Source: Leisingera aquimarina DSM 24565 (GTDB lineage: Bacteria > Pseudomonadota > Alphaproteobacteria > Rhodobacterales > Rhodobacteraceae). From it: a stretch of 64,000 bases of DNA. A program made the position numbers and the translations under genes. Below are positions 36,214-45,359 of the stretch, in pieces. Under the pieces are notes generated by a model. That model saw only the letters and a program-made list of their open reading frames with translations, ran no database searches and was not told where the DNA came from. The DNA is taken from NCBI RefSeq assembly GCF_000473165.1, contig NZ_KI421504.1, positions 3,200,094-3,264,093 of the forward strand, written 5' to 3'. Numbering within the stretch: position 1 is the stretch's first letter; every line of letters begins with the position of its first letter.

Positions 36214-37479
36214 ATGTCCCGTGCCAACACGTTCACCTCTTACGGCAGTGTCGCCAAGAGTTTCCACTGGCTGACCGCCTTGCTGATTTTCTCGGCCTTT
36301 CCGCTGGGGTATGCCGCCAATGAGCTGGCTTATGAAATCCAAAGACCCGGGTTTGACGGCAGCCAGGCGGTGATTGAACGGGCCACCCTATTGTTCTCGC
36401 TGCACAAGACCATTGGCGTCGCAGTATTCTTTACCGCGCTTTTGCGGATCCTGTGGGCACTGAGCCAGCCGAAACCCGGCCTGCTGCATCCGGACCGCAA
36501 GGCGGAGGCGCTGGCGGCGGAGATGGTGCATTGGCTGCTGTACGGCTCGCTGGTGGCGGTACCGCTGTCGGGCTGGATCCATCATGCCGCGACCACCGGC
36601 TTTGCGCCGATCTGGTGGCCGTTCGGGCAGAGCTTGCCGTTTGTGCCGAAATCCGACCACATGGCGGGTTTTTTCGGAGGCTTGCACAGGGTGCTGGTCT
36701 GGACCCTGGCCGCCGCGCTGGGGCTGCATATTGCCGGGGCGCTGAAACATCATGTGATTGACCGTGACGCAACTTTGCGCCGGATGCTGCCGGGCCGCGC
36801 AGATCTGCCGCAGCCGCCCGCGCAAACCCACAGTCTGGTGCCGGTGCTGGCGGCGCTGGCGGCCTGGGCAGGTGCCTTGGGGGGCGGCGCAGTAATTGGT
36901 GTCTATGGCGGGCAGAGTCAAAGCCAGGCCGAGAAGCAGGATCTCGGTGCGGGAGGCATCATGGCCCCGGTAGTGGCTGCGGCCCCTGCGGCAACGGGAA
37001 CCTGGGCGGTCCAATCCGGCAATTTGGGCCTGTCTGTCACCCAGATGGGCAGCGTCATTTCGGGCAGCTTCGGCGAGTGGACCGCCGTGATCAACTTTGA
37101 TGAAACTGCTGGTCCGGGACCCGCGGGTGATGTGGAAGTGACAGTGTCGATCCCGACTCTGGAGCTGGGATCGGTTGCCGGTCAGGCCATGGGCGCCGAT
37201 TACTTTGACGGCGCCAATTTCCCGACCGCCTTGTTCAAGGCGGATATCGAAAAGCTGGCCGTGGGGTATCAAGCAGCCGGCACCCTGACCATCAAGGGGC
37301 AGACGGTGCCAGTCACCCTGCCCTTCAGCCTGGATTTGCAGGGAGACACGGCAAAAATGGCCGGCACGCTGACCCTGGACCGTCTCGATTTCGGCGTTGG
37401 CAAAAGCCTGCCGGATGAAAGCTCTCTGGGGATTGCCGTTGATGTGCAGGTGGAGCTGGAAGCCAAACGGGCGAAGTGA
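36214..37479 (+). CDS. Cytochrome b561-like / YceI fusion protein
   Basis: 421 residues. The N-terminal half (about 1-195) is a cytochrome b561-type four-helix membrane domain with haem-ligand histidines in VAKSFHWLTALL, FSLHKTIGVAVF, LSGWIHHAATTG and LGLHIAGALKHHVIDRD. Another membrane helix (about 208-232) and a Gly/Ala linker precede a periplasmic YceI domain (about 255-421; GSFGEWTAVINFDE, MGADYFDGANFPTALFKA). YceI folds bind isoprenoid lipids, so the fusion suggests quinone-linked electron transfer. A separate YceI gene lies 670 bp downstream on the other strand. Confidence 0.88.
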   Translation: MSRANTFTSYGSVAKSFHWLTALLIFSAFPLGYAANELAYEIQRPGFDGSQAVIERATLLFSLHKTIGVAVFFTALLRILWALSQPKPGLLHPDRKAEALAAEMVHWLLYGSLVAVPLSGWIHHAATTGFAPIWWPFGQSLPFVPKSDHMAGFFGGLHRVLVWTLAAALGLHIAGALKHHVIDRDATLRRMLPGRADLPQPPAQTHSLVPVLAALAAWAGALGGGAVIGVYGGQSQSQAEKQDLGAGGIMAPVVAAAPAATGTWAVQSGNLGLSVTQMGSVISGSFGEWTAVINFDETAGPGPAGDVEVTVSIPTLELGSVAGQAMGADYFDGANFPTALFKADIEKLAVGYQAAGTLTIKGQTVPVTLPFSLDLQGDTAKMAGTLTLDRLDFGVGKSLPDESSLGIAVDVQVELEAKRAK

Positions 37480-37640
37480 TCCGGGCGCTGTTCGATCCGG
37501 GGCCGGCGCCCTCCCGCGCCTTCGGGTGATCAGCGGGCTGATCCCCCTGGCAGCCTTGGGCCGGGCGCCGCGCTGACGCGCGGCGCTGTGCCGTTTCAGA
37601 CGGTCTGTTTCTGCTCAACAGGTTTTACCGCATCCGGATG

Positions 37641-37964
37641 TCAGTGACGGTGCCGGTAGTAGCCGCCGTGACGGGTGCGGTGGCGGTGTATGCCGCGGTC
37701 ATGGTTCCGGTGGCGGCCGGCGTAATGGCCGTGGCCGCGATGGGTCCGGTAGTAGGTGCGCGGCTGATATGAATGCGTGTAGCCGCGGTGGCGGTCATTA
37801 CGGTCATTCAGATTCTTTGCGATGAGTCCCAGAGCGATCAGCCCGGCAATGGCGCGGGCGGTATCACGGCCTGAATCATGGGCGGCGGCCGGTGGTGTGA
37901 ACGCCAGATTGGCAGCAAGGGCCAATGCCGCACCGGCTGACACGAAATAGCCTAGGCGAAACAT
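37641..37964 (-). CDS. Exported His/Arg/Tyr-rich small protein
   Basis: 107 residues. A signal peptide (MFRLGYFVSAGAALALAANLAF...AAA, about 26 residues) precedes a short hydrophobic helix (AIAGLIALGLIAKNL). The rest is a low-complexity tail of His, Arg, Gly and Tyr (for example HRGHGHYAGRHRNHDRG). Metal binding is plausible from the many histidines but unproven. Similar short tails are common in envelope proteins of this group. No family recognised. Confidence 0.65.
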   Translation of the reverse strand: MFRLGYFVSAGAALALAANLAFTPPAAAHDSGRDTARAIAGLIALGLIAKNLNDRNDRHRGYTHSYQPRTYYRTHRGHGHYAGRHRNHDRGIHRHRTRHGGYYRHRH

Positions 37965-38086
37965 GGTGCCTCCTTTCTTAAGCGGCCGGAGGGGCCGGCT
38001 ACAGCCTGCCGCAATGCCTGGGAAAACTCCAATGAACTCCTGTCACGCTTTGGGGAGGGTCCATTGCTGGACCGGTGGCCGACAAC

Positions 38087-38119
38087 AAAACGCCGCCAGC
38101 CCCGGAGGAGCTGGCGGCG
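38087..38119 (-). terminator. Intrinsic terminator after yceI
   Basis: CGCCGCCAG (38091-38099) and CTGGCGGCG (38111-38119) form a 9-bp stem followed on the minus strand by TTTTG. Confidence 0.8.
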
Positions 38120-38144
38120 AGCCTTGCGCAGCAGCGGCTGAGCC

Positions 38145-38723
38145 TTAGCTGTCGGCCTTCAACGCTTCGACTGAGATTTTGATGTTCACCTCGTCGCTGA
38201 CGAAAGGTGCGAACTGGCCCAGGTTGTATTCCGAGCGCAGAACCGACGTGGTGGCGTCAAACCCGGCCCAGGGTTTTTTCGCCATCGGGTGATCGCCGGA
38301 CTGGTTCAGCTTGGCGTCCAGCACCACCGGATTGGTCACGCCGTTCAGGGTCAGATCGCCGCTGATCTTGGCGGTGTTGTCGCCGGTCACTTCGATCGCG
38401 GTGGAGGTGAAGCTGACAGTTTCGTCTTCGGTTGCGTCGAAGAAATCCTTGGTCATGAAATGGTCGAAACGGGCCTGCCAGCCGGTGAACATCATGCTGA
38501 GCGGCATGGTCACCGAGACGCTGGAGGCTGCCGGATCTTCCTGATCGAACATGATCTCGCCTTCAAAACCCGAGAACAGGCCGTAGGTGGTCGAGTAGCC
38601 CAGGTGATTGTAGTCAAACAAGATCTGGCTGTGGCTGGAATCCAGCACGTATTTTTCCGGGGCGGCAGCAGCGCCGGTTGCGGCAACAGCAGCCAGGGCG
38701 GCAGCGAACAGGGTCGTTTTCAT
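38145..38723 (-). CDS. YceI family periplasmic lipid-binding protein
   Basis: 192 residues with a signal peptide (MKTTLFAAALAAVAATGAAAA) and the YceI lipocalin-like barrel: YVLDSSHSQILFDYNHLGYS, HFMTKDFFDATED and ISGDLTLNGVTNPVVLDA. YceI proteins bind polyisoprenoids in the periplasm. The start was placed at MKTTLF (38723), directly before the signal peptide. It pairs functionally with the b561-YceI fusion nearby. Confidence 0.93.
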   Translation of the reverse strand: MKTTLFAAALAAVAATGAAAAPEKYVLDSSHSQILFDYNHLGYSTTYGLFSGFEGEIMFDQEDPAASSVSVTMPLSMMFTGWQARFDHFMTKDFFDATEDETVSFTSTAIEVTGDNTAKISGDLTLNGVTNPVVLDAKLNQSGDHPMAKKPWAGFDATTSVLRSEYNLGQFAPFVSDEVNIKISVEALKADS

Positions 38724-38822
38724 GGGAAAGGCTCCGTCAGAATAAATCATGAGGCTACAGATGCGGCGCGCGGCGCCAAAAAGGAAGCCCGCAAAAACCA
38801 ACACTATCTGTGTGCGCGCAAA

Positions 38823-38853
38823 CACAAAACCCGGCTGAAAGGCAGCCGGGTTT
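38823..38853 (-). terminator. Intrinsic terminator downstream of the 38878 gene
   Basis: AAACCCGGCTG (38827-38837) and CAGCCGGGTTT (38843-38853) form a perfect 11-bp stem, followed on the minus strand by TTTGTGTTTG. Confidence 0.8.
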
Positions 38854-38877
38854 GCCTCGCGCGAATGCGATGAGGGG

Positions 38878-39411
38878 TCAGGTCAGGATCCGCACCGCGC
38901 CGCTCAGCTGGTCGCGAAGCTGGCTGCGCAGTGCAGCGGAGCCAATCGGCAGCTCGATCAGCAGGCTGCCGTCGGTTTCATACATCTGCACCGTTGCCGC
39001 TGTCAGCCGCACCCCGCCCAGCGTGTCATAGCTGCGGCGCAACACGGTGCGCGGACGGCCCCGCTCATCGCGCTTCAGCACCCGCAACTCCCGGCGCACC
39101 GGATCAAAGCACGCCTCGGGGCGGCTGCCGGGCTCGTGCGCAGTCATCAGCACCAGCCCGATCAGCAGAAACACCACCGAGATGCCGATCCGGATCAGGT
39201 TCATCTCGGGATCTGCACCCGCGCCCGGAACCAGCCACAGCCCGGTGGAGCTGAGGATCATTGCCGCCCCCAGCACCCGCAGCAGAACAACGCGCAGCTT
39301 CCAGTTTGCTTCCAGCCGCAAGCTCAGCGGCACCGCGCGCGCCACCGCGCCCAAGGCATTGGCCACAGGGGCGCGGGTTAACTGCGGCGGGGTTTGATCT
39401 GTCACTGCCAT
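38878..39411 (-). CDS. Membrane protein of unknown function
   Basis: 177 residues. Two adjacent membrane helices (VVLLRVLGAAMILSSTGLWLV and IGISVVFLLIGLVLM, about 45-100) are followed by a soluble domain with paired basic residues (VRRELRVLKRDERGRPR). No signal peptide, no recognised family. Start at MAVTDQTPPQL (39411). A full CtrA-type TTAA-N7-TTAA box lies about 60-75 bp upstream. Confidence 0.7.
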   Translation of the reverse strand: MAVTDQTPPQLTRAPVANALGAVARAVPLSLRLEANWKLRVVLLRVLGAAMILSSTGLWLVPGAGADPEMNLIRIGISVVFLLIGLVLMTAHEPGSRPEACFDPVRRELRVLKRDERGRPRTVLRRSYDTLGGVRLTAATVQMYETDGSLLIELPIGSAALRSQLRDQLSGAVRILT

Positions 39412-39714
39412 TCGACTGCCCTTTCTCAAGCTGCCCCTGCCGGATGCGCCGGCACCGCGGCTGCTTTCCGCGTTAAGGCTTCGTTAAGGAGTGAAGACCT
39501 GTTTTGCGGCATCAATGCGGCGGCCTTGCGGTTTTGCGGCGGCGGCGGCTGCCGGTGGCCTGAAACCGCCCTTTTGCCTTGCTCTTTCAGCCGCAGCCTG
39601 TATAGGAGGCCCTGCTTCCGCGACATTTTCGATCCGCGCAGCCTCTCGTGACCGGGCAGCGGAAGCTTTGATGCCCGTTCTATGAAATGCGCCTAGACAC
39701 AAACAGGAGTTCGC
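39412..39714. other. Divergent promoter region between the 38878 gene and rpsF
   Basis: 303 bp, no gene. It carries the CtrA-like box (39473-39487) and should contain the rpsF-rpsR-rplI promoter near 39640-39690. Confidence 0.45.
39473..39487. promoter_or_regulatory. CtrA-type site TTAA-N7-TTAA
   Basis: TTAAGGCTTCGTTAA is a perfect match to the alphaproteobacterial CtrA full site. It lies 62-76 bp upstream of the 38878-39411 gene and about 230 bp upstream of rpsF. Confidence 0.45.
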
Positions 39715-40068
39715 ATGCCACTCTATGAGCATGTCATGATTGCGCGTCAGGACCTGTCCAACTCGCAAGCTGAAGGCCTCATCGAACATTTCGGTGCTGT
39801 TCTGTCCGACAACGGCGGCAAGCTGGTCGAGCAGGAGTACTGGGGCGTCAAGACGATGGCCTACAAGATCAACAAAAACCGCAAGGGGCATTACTCCTTC
39901 CTGAAGACTGACGCCTCTGCCGGCGCCATTCAGGAAATGGAACGCCTGATGCGTCTGCATGACGACGTGATGCGCGTCCTGACCATCAAGGTCGACGAGC
40001 ACAAGGAAGGCCCCTCGGTCCAGATGCAGAAACGCGATGAACGCGACACCCGTCGCGAGCGCCGCTGA
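39715..40068 (+). CDS. rpsF: 30S ribosomal protein S6
   Basis: 117 residues with MPLYEHVMIARQDLSNSQAE at the start and EQEYWGVKTMAYKINKNRKGHY in the core, typical of S6. The C-terminus ends in a charged tail (MQKRDERDTRRERR). First gene of the rpsF-rpsR-rplI operon; S6 binds S18 in the 30S platform. SD AGGAG precedes the ATG. Confidence 0.98.
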   Translation: MPLYEHVMIARQDLSNSQAEGLIEHFGAVLSDNGGKLVEQEYWGVKTMAYKINKNRKGHYSFLKTDASAGAIQEMERLMRLHDDVMRVLTIKVDEHKEGPSVQMQKRDERDTRRERR

Positions 40069-40096
40069 TCTTAGCTTGAGAAAAGGACGCTAAACC

Positions 40097-40324
40097 ATGG
40101 CAGCCAAACCGTTTTTCCGCCGCCGCAAAGTCTGCCCCTTCTCGGGCGACAACGCACCGGCGATCGACTACAAAGACACCCGCCTTCTGCAGCGCTACAT
40201 CTCTGAGCGCGGCAAGATCGTGCCGTCGCGCATCACCGCCGTTTCGGCCAAGAAGCAGCGTGAGCTGGCCCGTGCTATCAAGCGTGCCCGCTTCCTCGCC
40301 CTGCTGCCCTACGCCGTGAAGTAA
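40097..40324 (+). CDS. rpsR: 30S ribosomal protein S18
   Basis: 75 residues, [22 protein letters not shown] and [31 protein letters not shown] (shown only by its parts) identify S18. It pairs with S6 in the 30S platform. 28 bp after rpsF, 12 bp before rplI. Confidence 0.98.
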   Translation: MAAKPFFRRRKVCPFSGDNAPAIDYKDTRLLQRYISERGKIVPSRITAVSAKKQRELARAIKRARFLALLPYAVK

Positions 40325-40336
40325 GGAGATAAGCAC

Positions 40337-40948
40337 ATGCAAGTTATCCTTCTTGAGCGCGTTGCAAAGCTGGGCCAGATGGGCGACGTCGTTGACGTGA
40401 AGCCCGGGTTCGCCCGCAACTTCCTGCTGCCGCAGGGCAAGGCGAAAACCGCCTCTGAGGCCAACATCGCCTCTTTTGAGGACCAGAAAGCGCAGCTGGA
40501 AGCGCGCAACCTGGAAACCAAAAAAGAGGCCGAGGCTCTGGCAGCGAAGCTGGACGGCCAGCAGTTCATCGTGATTCGCTCCGCATCGGACGCGGGCGCG
40601 CTGTACGGCTCGGTCACTCCGCGCGACGCAGCCGATGCCGCAACCGCGGACGGTTTCACCGTTGACAAGAAACAGGTCGTCCTGATCGCTCCGATCAAAT
40701 ACCTCGGCCTGCACTCGGTCTCCGTGAAACTGCACCCGGAAGTCGAAGCCGTCATCAATCTGAACGTTGCCCGCTCGGTTGAAGAAGCCGAACTGCAGGC
40801 ATCCGGTAAATCGATCCAGGAGCTGGCCGCCGAAGAGGAAGCCGCTGCTGAATACGAGATCTCCGAACTGTTCGACGATATCGGTTCCGCTGCGTCAGAC
40901 GACGACGACGCGCCGGTTGCTGACGCCGCTGGCGAAGAAACCAACTGA
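40337..40948 (+). CDS. rplI: 50S ribosomal protein L9
   Basis: 203 residues; the signature [21 protein letters not shown] lies near the N-terminus. L9 usually has about 150 residues. Here the C-terminus extends by an acidic stretch ([20 protein letters not shown] then [14 protein letters not shown]), a known feature of alphaproteobacterial L9. A strong terminator follows. Confidence 0.98.
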   Translation: MQVILLERVAKLGQMGDVVDVKPGFARNFLLPQGKAKTASEANIASFEDQKAQLEARNLETKKEAEALAAKLDGQQFIVIRSASDAGALYGSVTPRDAADAATADGFTVDKKQVVLIAPIKYLGLHSVSVKLHPEVEAVINLNVARSVEEAELQASGKSIQELAAEEEAAAEYEISELFDDIGSAASDDDDAPVADAAGEETN

Positions 40949-40972
40949 TCCAGCCGGATCAGGGAAACACGG

Positions 40973-41007
40973 AAAAGGCCGCTCGATTGAGCGGCCTTTT
41001 CTTTTTT
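40973..41007 (+). terminator. Intrinsic terminator of the rpsF-rpsR-rplI operon
   Basis: AAAAGGCCGCTC (40973-40984) and GAGCGGCCTTTT (40989-41000) form a 12-bp stem followed by CTTTTTT. Confidence 0.93.
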
Positions 41008-41124
41008 ACCTTAACAGTTTGAAAAGATGCCCTAAGTTGTAGAAACATACACCTCCCCCATAAACCTCCTGTTTGCCCTCCTTTGACAGGATGGTGCCGG
41101 GAGAGAGAAAAACGGGGACGTGAT

Positions 41125-41364
41125 ATGGAAAAATCATTGGAGCAAGAGGAACTGGCCTTGCGCCGCCGGCTGTTGTTCCGGCTGCTGCGCGGGCACAGGT
41201 TCGACACGCCGGTCTTCAAAACCGAGGCGATTTCCGACCCGGTGCCGCAGGGGATGATCAAACCTGGAAGCGGGTTTTTCGCGCCTCCGGGATCTGCTGG
41301 GCAGCCCGCTTCCCGGGACGGGCTCCGGTCCGGCAGGACATACTCTGGAATGCCGCCAGGCTGA
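41125..41364 (+). CDS. Doubtful small ORF, possible remnant
   Basis: 79 codons starting MEKSLEQEELALRRRLLFRLLRG, with GGGGA six bases upstream. The first 35 residues look protein-like (charged, helical), but from about residue 50 the sequence becomes a Gly/Pro/Ser/Arg run typical of out-of-frame high-GC DNA. It may be a short real protein or a decayed gene. No family recognised. Confidence 0.3.
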   Translation: MEKSLEQEELALRRRLLFRLLRGHRFDTPVFKTEAISDPVPQGMIKPGSGFFAPPGSAGQPASRDGLRSGRTYSGMPPG

Positions 41365-42003
41365 CAGTCCAAAGATCAATAAAGCGCGGCAAAGGCGCAC
41401 GCCTGTGAGCGGACCAGCAGCTGCCCGGTTTGGCGCGGACCTGTTCCAGCGCTGCCTGGATGGCGTTGAACGACGGCTAGGCGCCGGGCCAAGCAAGATC
41501 TGATGCAGGCGCTGTCATCCGCAGGGTATTCGGAGCGGCAGACAGCACGGTTGGCAAAGAGTGCAGCCAGCACATTGTGAACATCAATTGCAGGAAGAAC
41601 CGCGGCCATCCGATGACCGGCGCCTCGTGCATCAGTTGAGGCGGATGCGTGTTTCAAGAGTTACCCGGCGCTTATAGGGACCGCGGAAAAGTTGGGAAAC
41701 AGCCGCGGTCCCCTCTGCCCGATTTGGTCAGCAGCCCCACAGGCGTGAGGGGCTAACTGCCCTGAGGGTTGGTTCTGCCTCAATGCGCATACTCAATATG
41801 TAGTAGGGAGCCATATTTAACAAATGTCTAATGATTAAAGTTTGATCCAGTCTGGGAGGTATCGCCCGGGCCTGGTTGCGCGGCAGACTCCCTAACAGGT
41901 TTGGCGGTTCCCTGCCGGTTGCAGCGCAGCGGCGGCAGGGAACCGTTGCAGCCCGCTGCAATGCGGTTAAGCTGCGTTCAACCCCCCTGCTTTCGGAGGC
42001 TGC
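41365..42003. other. Gene-poor interval before the SLT lipoprotein
   Basis: About 640 bp without a convincing gene. A 93-codon minus-strand frame (41376-41657) has no ribosome-binding site and a composition like its complement. The stretch 41800-41860 is AT-rich and may be promoter DNA. Confidence 0.45.
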
Positions 42004-42474
42004 ATGACGCGCCGGAACCTTCTGATTTCATTTTTTGCCGCCGCTGTTCTGGCGGCTTGCGCAGGCACAGCTTCGCCTCCCAAGGCGGTTCAGCACACGC
42101 CGCCGCTCTTTCCCAATGAAACACCCGAACTGCGGCAAAAGATCAATTATTGGGCCGATCATTACGAGGTGCCGCGCAGCCTGGTGCACCGGCTGGCCGT
42201 GCGCGAAAGCACTCACCGGCCCCATGCGGTGAACCGGCCCTATTACGGGCTGCTGCAGATCCTTCCTGCCACCGCGCGCTCGATGGGGTTCAGGGGCAAG
42301 CCCAAGGATCTGCTGGATGCTGACACCAACTTGCAATTCTCGGTGAAATATCTGCGCGGTGCCTGGCTGATCTCCGACGGCAGCCAGGACCAGGCCGTCA
42401 AACATTATTCGCGCGGCTATTACCACGAGGCCAAGCGCCGCGGCATGCTGAAGGAAACCGGCCTGCGCCCCTGA
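42004..42474 (+). CDS. Lytic transglycosylase lipoprotein (SLT domain)
   Basis: 156 residues. The lipobox AAVLAAC near residue 19 marks a lipoprotein. The SLT catalytic Glu is in LAVRESTHRPHA, followed by YYGLLQILPATARSMGFRG, the expected motif order. It should cut glycan strands in the periplasm. It is short, with just the core SLT domain. The start ATG at 42004 follows TCGGAGGCTGC. Confidence 0.9.
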   Translation: MTRRNLLISFFAAAVLAACAGTASPPKAVQHTPPLFPNETPELRQKINYWADHYEVPRSLVHRLAVRESTHRPHAVNRPYYGLLQILPATARSMGFRGKPKDLLDADTNLQFSVKYLRGAWLISDGSQDQAVKHYSRGYYHEAKRRGMLKETGLRP

Positions 42475-42637
42475 TCCCCCGGCGCCGCAGACGGCCGCAG
42501 CGCCCGGCGGGGCGCTGCCCGGCCCAACGGGACGCGGTGCCTTTCGCAGAAAGGTATCAAGGACGGGCGGGAGCCCTGCGCCGTGAAACAGCCGGGGTTT
42601 TAGCAGAATTCTAACCGTTCTTCGGTTTACTGGCGCC

Positions 42638-43084
42638 ATGCTGCCCTTGCTGAACCTCCTGCTGCCCGCGCTGATTCCGTCCTGGCGTTTCTTCAAATCG
42701 GTCGACCCGTCGCCGCGGGTGGAATGGGCTATGCTTGCCGCGGCCACAGGCGTTGCTGCGCAGTGGCATGAATTCAGGGCCCGCCCGCAGTACCTGACGC
42801 CTTGGGCAATGGCCTGCCGGATGCTGTGGAACCCGCGCTGGAACGAAACCTTGTTCGTGGTCAGCTGCGCAGAACGGCTGACGCTAACCCCAAGCAGCCA
42901 CAGCCAGCAGGAAATCCTGCGCCGCATCTCCGCCGAGCTGGAGCGCACGCTGCCGCCCGGTGCCTGCCTGCCCTATCTGCAATTCCGGCTGGTCTTCACC
43001 GACCGCAATGAGGACGGCCGGCTGGTCAAGGCTGTCACCTACCAATCCGACCCGTTTCTGATTGCCGGGATGGCATCCGCATGA
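42638..43084 (+). CDS. Conserved-looking protein of unknown function
   Basis: 148 residues beginning MLPLLNLLLPALIPSWRFF. The N-terminal hydrophobic patch may be a weak anchor. The motif PAL-PSWRFF and later RWNETLFVVSCAERL suggest a compact soluble protein. Its ATGA stop overlaps the start of the next gene by 4 bp, so the two are coupled. No family recognised; the pair likely acts together. Confidence 0.65.
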   Translation: MLPLLNLLLPALIPSWRFFKSVDPSPRVEWAMLAAATGVAAQWHEFRARPQYLTPWAMACRMLWNPRWNETLFVVSCAERLTLTPSSHSQQEILRRISAELERTLPPGACLPYLQFRLVFTDRNEDGRLVKAVTYQSDPFLIAGMASA

Positions 43085-43764
43085 GCCTGGAGCTGGCCCT
43101 GCGCACAACTGAAATTCTGCTGGCTTTTGCCTTCCTGCAGCAAAGCGCCGAACATCTGGCGGGCTTCCGGAATGAACAGGTGATTTACGGACCGCGCCTC
43201 CTGCTGTCCGGGCTTCTGCTGTTCGGCATTGCCACACCTTGGGTGCTGCTGGGGCTGCTCGGTCTGGGCCTGCTGATCCTGCAGCGGTTCCAAGGCCCCT
43301 ATAACGGCGGCAGCGACAAGATGAGCCTTCTGGTTCTTTGCTGCCTTACTGCAGCCCGCTGGCTGCCGTCCGAACAGTGGCAGGAATATGCGTTCGCCTA
43401 TCTCGCCGGGCAGCTGGTGATCTGCTACTTCATTTCCGGCCAGGTGAAGATCGTGAACCCGGAGTGGCGTTCCGGCCGCGCGCTTCAGGACGTGTTCCGC
43501 TTCTCCGCCTATCCGGTCAGCGAGGACCTGCGCGGGCTGGCGGACCGCCCACGGCTGCTGTGGGCCATGGGCTGGGCCGTGATGCTGTTCGAGGTGCTGT
43601 TTCCGCTGGCCCTGTTCAGCCGCGAGGCTTTGGTCCTGGCGCTGTTCACCGCAGCGCTGTTCCATCTGGCCAATGCCTGCCTGTTCGGGCTGAACCGGTT
43701 CTTCTGGATCTGGCTGGCCGCCTACCCGTCCTTGTTATGGCTGCAGGAACGGGTTGTTCTATAG
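43081..43764 (+). CDS. HTTM-like polytopic membrane protein
   Basis: 227 residues with about six hydrophobic helices (for example LLLSGLLLFGIATPWVLLGL, LLWAMGWAVMLFEVLFPLAL and LALFTAALFHLANACLFGL). The Asn-rich and His positions in FHLANACLFGLNRFFW and WRSGRALQDV resemble the HTTM/vitamin-K-carboxylase-like membrane domain. Enzymatic function is not implied. Coupled with the preceding gene by 4 bp. The family call is moderate. Confidence 0.65.
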   Translation: MSLELALRTTEILLAFAFLQQSAEHLAGFRNEQVIYGPRLLLSGLLLFGIATPWVLLGLLGLGLLILQRFQGPYNGGSDKMSLLVLCCLTAARWLPSEQWQEYAFAYLAGQLVICYFISGQVKIVNPEWRSGRALQDVFRFSAYPVSEDLRGLADRPRLLWAMGWAVMLFEVLFPLALFSREALVLALFTAALFHLANACLFGLNRFFWIWLAAYPSLLWLQERVVL

Positions 43765-43783
43765 TCACCTGCGCGCAAACGAA

Positions 43784-43808
43784 AAAGGCCGCCCCATGGG
43801 CGGCCTTT
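43784..43808. terminator. Bidirectional intrinsic terminator
   Basis: AAAGGCCGCCC (43784-43794), CAT loop, GGGCGGCCTTT (43798-43808). It serves the HTTM gene and the converging tig gene. Confidence 0.88.
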
Positions 43809-43832
43809 CCGTAATGCTGAGGGCTGAGAGGA

Positions 43833-45164
43833 TTACTCCTCGTCCAGCTCCTCGACAGCTTTCTGCAGATCGTCCTTGGAGATTTCTTTCTCCGTAACTT
43901 TCGCCTGCTCGACGATGTGATCGACAACCTTGTCTTCAAACAGCGGCGCGCGCAGCTGCTGCTGCATCTGGGCGTTCTGCTGGATGAATTCAAAGAACTG
44001 GCGTTCCTGGCCCGGATACTGGCGCGCCTGCGCCATGATCGCCTGGGTCATTTCGGCGTCGGTCACTTCGACTTCGGCTTTCTGACCCAGCTCGGCCAGC
44101 AGCAGGCCCAGGCGCACGCGGCGCTCGGCCAGTTTGTTGTGCTCGTCGGTGGCTTCGATCTCGGCGTGATCGTGGCCTTCGACTTCCGGGTTGTCCTCGT
44201 GCCACAGCTGATGCGCGATCTGCTTGGCTTCGGCCTCGACCAGCGACGGGGGCAGATCGAAGGAGACCAGAGTGTCCAGCTGGTCCAGCAGCGCGCGCTT
44301 CATCACCGCGCGGGCGGCACCGGCGTATTCGGCTTCCAGACGCTCGGTGATCTGGGCTTTCAGGGCGTCCAGATCGTCAGCGCCGAATTTGGCCGCCAGC
44401 TCATCGTTGATCTCAGCCGCTTTCGGGGCTTTCACCTCTTTCACCTTGCAGGTGAAGACAGCTTCTTTGCCGGCCAGGTGCTCAGCGCCGTATTCTTCCG
44501 GGAAGGACACGGTCACGTCTTTTTCTTCACCGGCTTTAGTGCCGATCAGCTGCTCTTCGAAGCCGGGGATGAAGGAGTTGGAGCCCAGTGCCAGCGGGTA
44601 ATCGTCGCCTGCGCCGCCTTCAAAGGCTTCGCCGTCGATCTTGCCCAGGAAGTCGATTACGACCTGGTCGCCGTCTTCAGCTGCTGCGCCCTCTTCACGG
44701 GCTTCGAATTCCTTGGCTGTGTCGGCCAGGTTGGTCAGCGCTTCGGTGACGGCTTCTTCTTCGGCCTTCACAACCAGCTTTTCCAGCTCAACGCCGGAGA
44801 AGTCGACCTCGGGAATTTCCGGCAGTGCCTCATAGGCCAGCTCGACGTTGACGTCGTCGCCTTCTTTCCAATCTTCATTGGTCATTTTCACGTCGGGCTG
44901 CTGCGCCGGACGGTCGCCGCTGTCCTCGAAGTGCTTGTTCATGGCGCCGTCAACGGCTTCCTGCATGGCTTCGCCCATCAGGCGCTGGCCGAACTGCTTT
45001 TTCAGCAGCGCCATCGGCACCTTGCCCTTGCGGAAACCTTTCATTTCGACTTCCGGCTGTGCTTCGACGAGCTTGTCGTTGACCTTCGCGTCCAGCTCAG
45101 CAGCCGTGACGGTGATGGCGTAGCCGCGTTTCAGACCTTCGTTCAGCGTCTCGGTGACCTGCAT
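43833..45164 (-). CDS. tig: Trigger factor
   Basis: 443-residue ribosome-bound chaperone and prolyl isomerase. The ribosome-docking loop GFRKGKVP is at about residue 45, and the FKBP domain ([19 protein letters not shown], about 150-240) is intact. The long helical C-terminal domain ends in a Glu/Asp-rich tail (AVEELDEE). Start at [15 protein letters not shown] (45164). Upstream of it the frame continues to 45344, but that stretch is Cys/Arg-rich and not trigger-factor-like. Confidence 0.97.
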   Translation of the reverse strand: MQVTETLNEGLKRGYAITVTAAELDAKVNDKLVEAQPEVEMKGFRKGKVPMALLKKQFGQRLMGEAMQEAVDGAMNKHFEDSGDRPAQQPDVKMTNEDWKEGDDVNVELAYEALPEIPEVDFSGVELEKLVVKAEEEAVTEALTNLADTAKEFEAREEGAAAEDGDQVVIDFLGKIDGEAFEGGAGDDYPLALGSNSFIPGFEEQLIGTKAGEEKDVTVSFPEEYGAEHLAGKEAVFTCKVKEVKAPKAAEINDELAAKFGADDLDALKAQITERLEAEYAGAARAVMKRALLDQLDTLVSFDLPPSLVEAEAKQIAHQLWHEDNPEVEGHDHAEIEATDEHNKLAERRVRLGLLLAELGQKAEVEVTDAEMTQAIMAQARQYPGQERQFFEFIQQNAQMQQQLRAPLFEDKVVDHIVEQAKVTEKEISKDDLQKAVEELDEE

Positions 45165-45303
45165 CCTATACCCCATAGAGATTCGGGGCGCGTGCGCGCA
45201 GGCGCCCCCAGACAATTTGCGGTCTTCTATTTCCCCAGGCGCCGCGGCGCAAGAGGCATTGCCGGTTTCGCGCGCAATCCCGCGGATTTCCGGGCCGCGC
45301 AAA

Positions 45304-45333
45304 AGAAAAACACGCCCGCAAAGGGGCGTGTTT
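45304..45333 (-). terminator. Intrinsic terminator after the porin gene
   Basis: AAACACGCCC (45308-45317) and GGGCGTGTTT (45324-45333) form a 10-bp stem, followed on the minus strand by TTTCTTTT. Confidence 0.85.
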
Positions 45334-45359
45334 CCGTTCTGCAACCGAGGGAGGGAGGT

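Noticed and set aside
41376-41657. 93-codon minus-strand frame
   Set aside because: No SD, no domain, composition like noncoding high-GC DNA.
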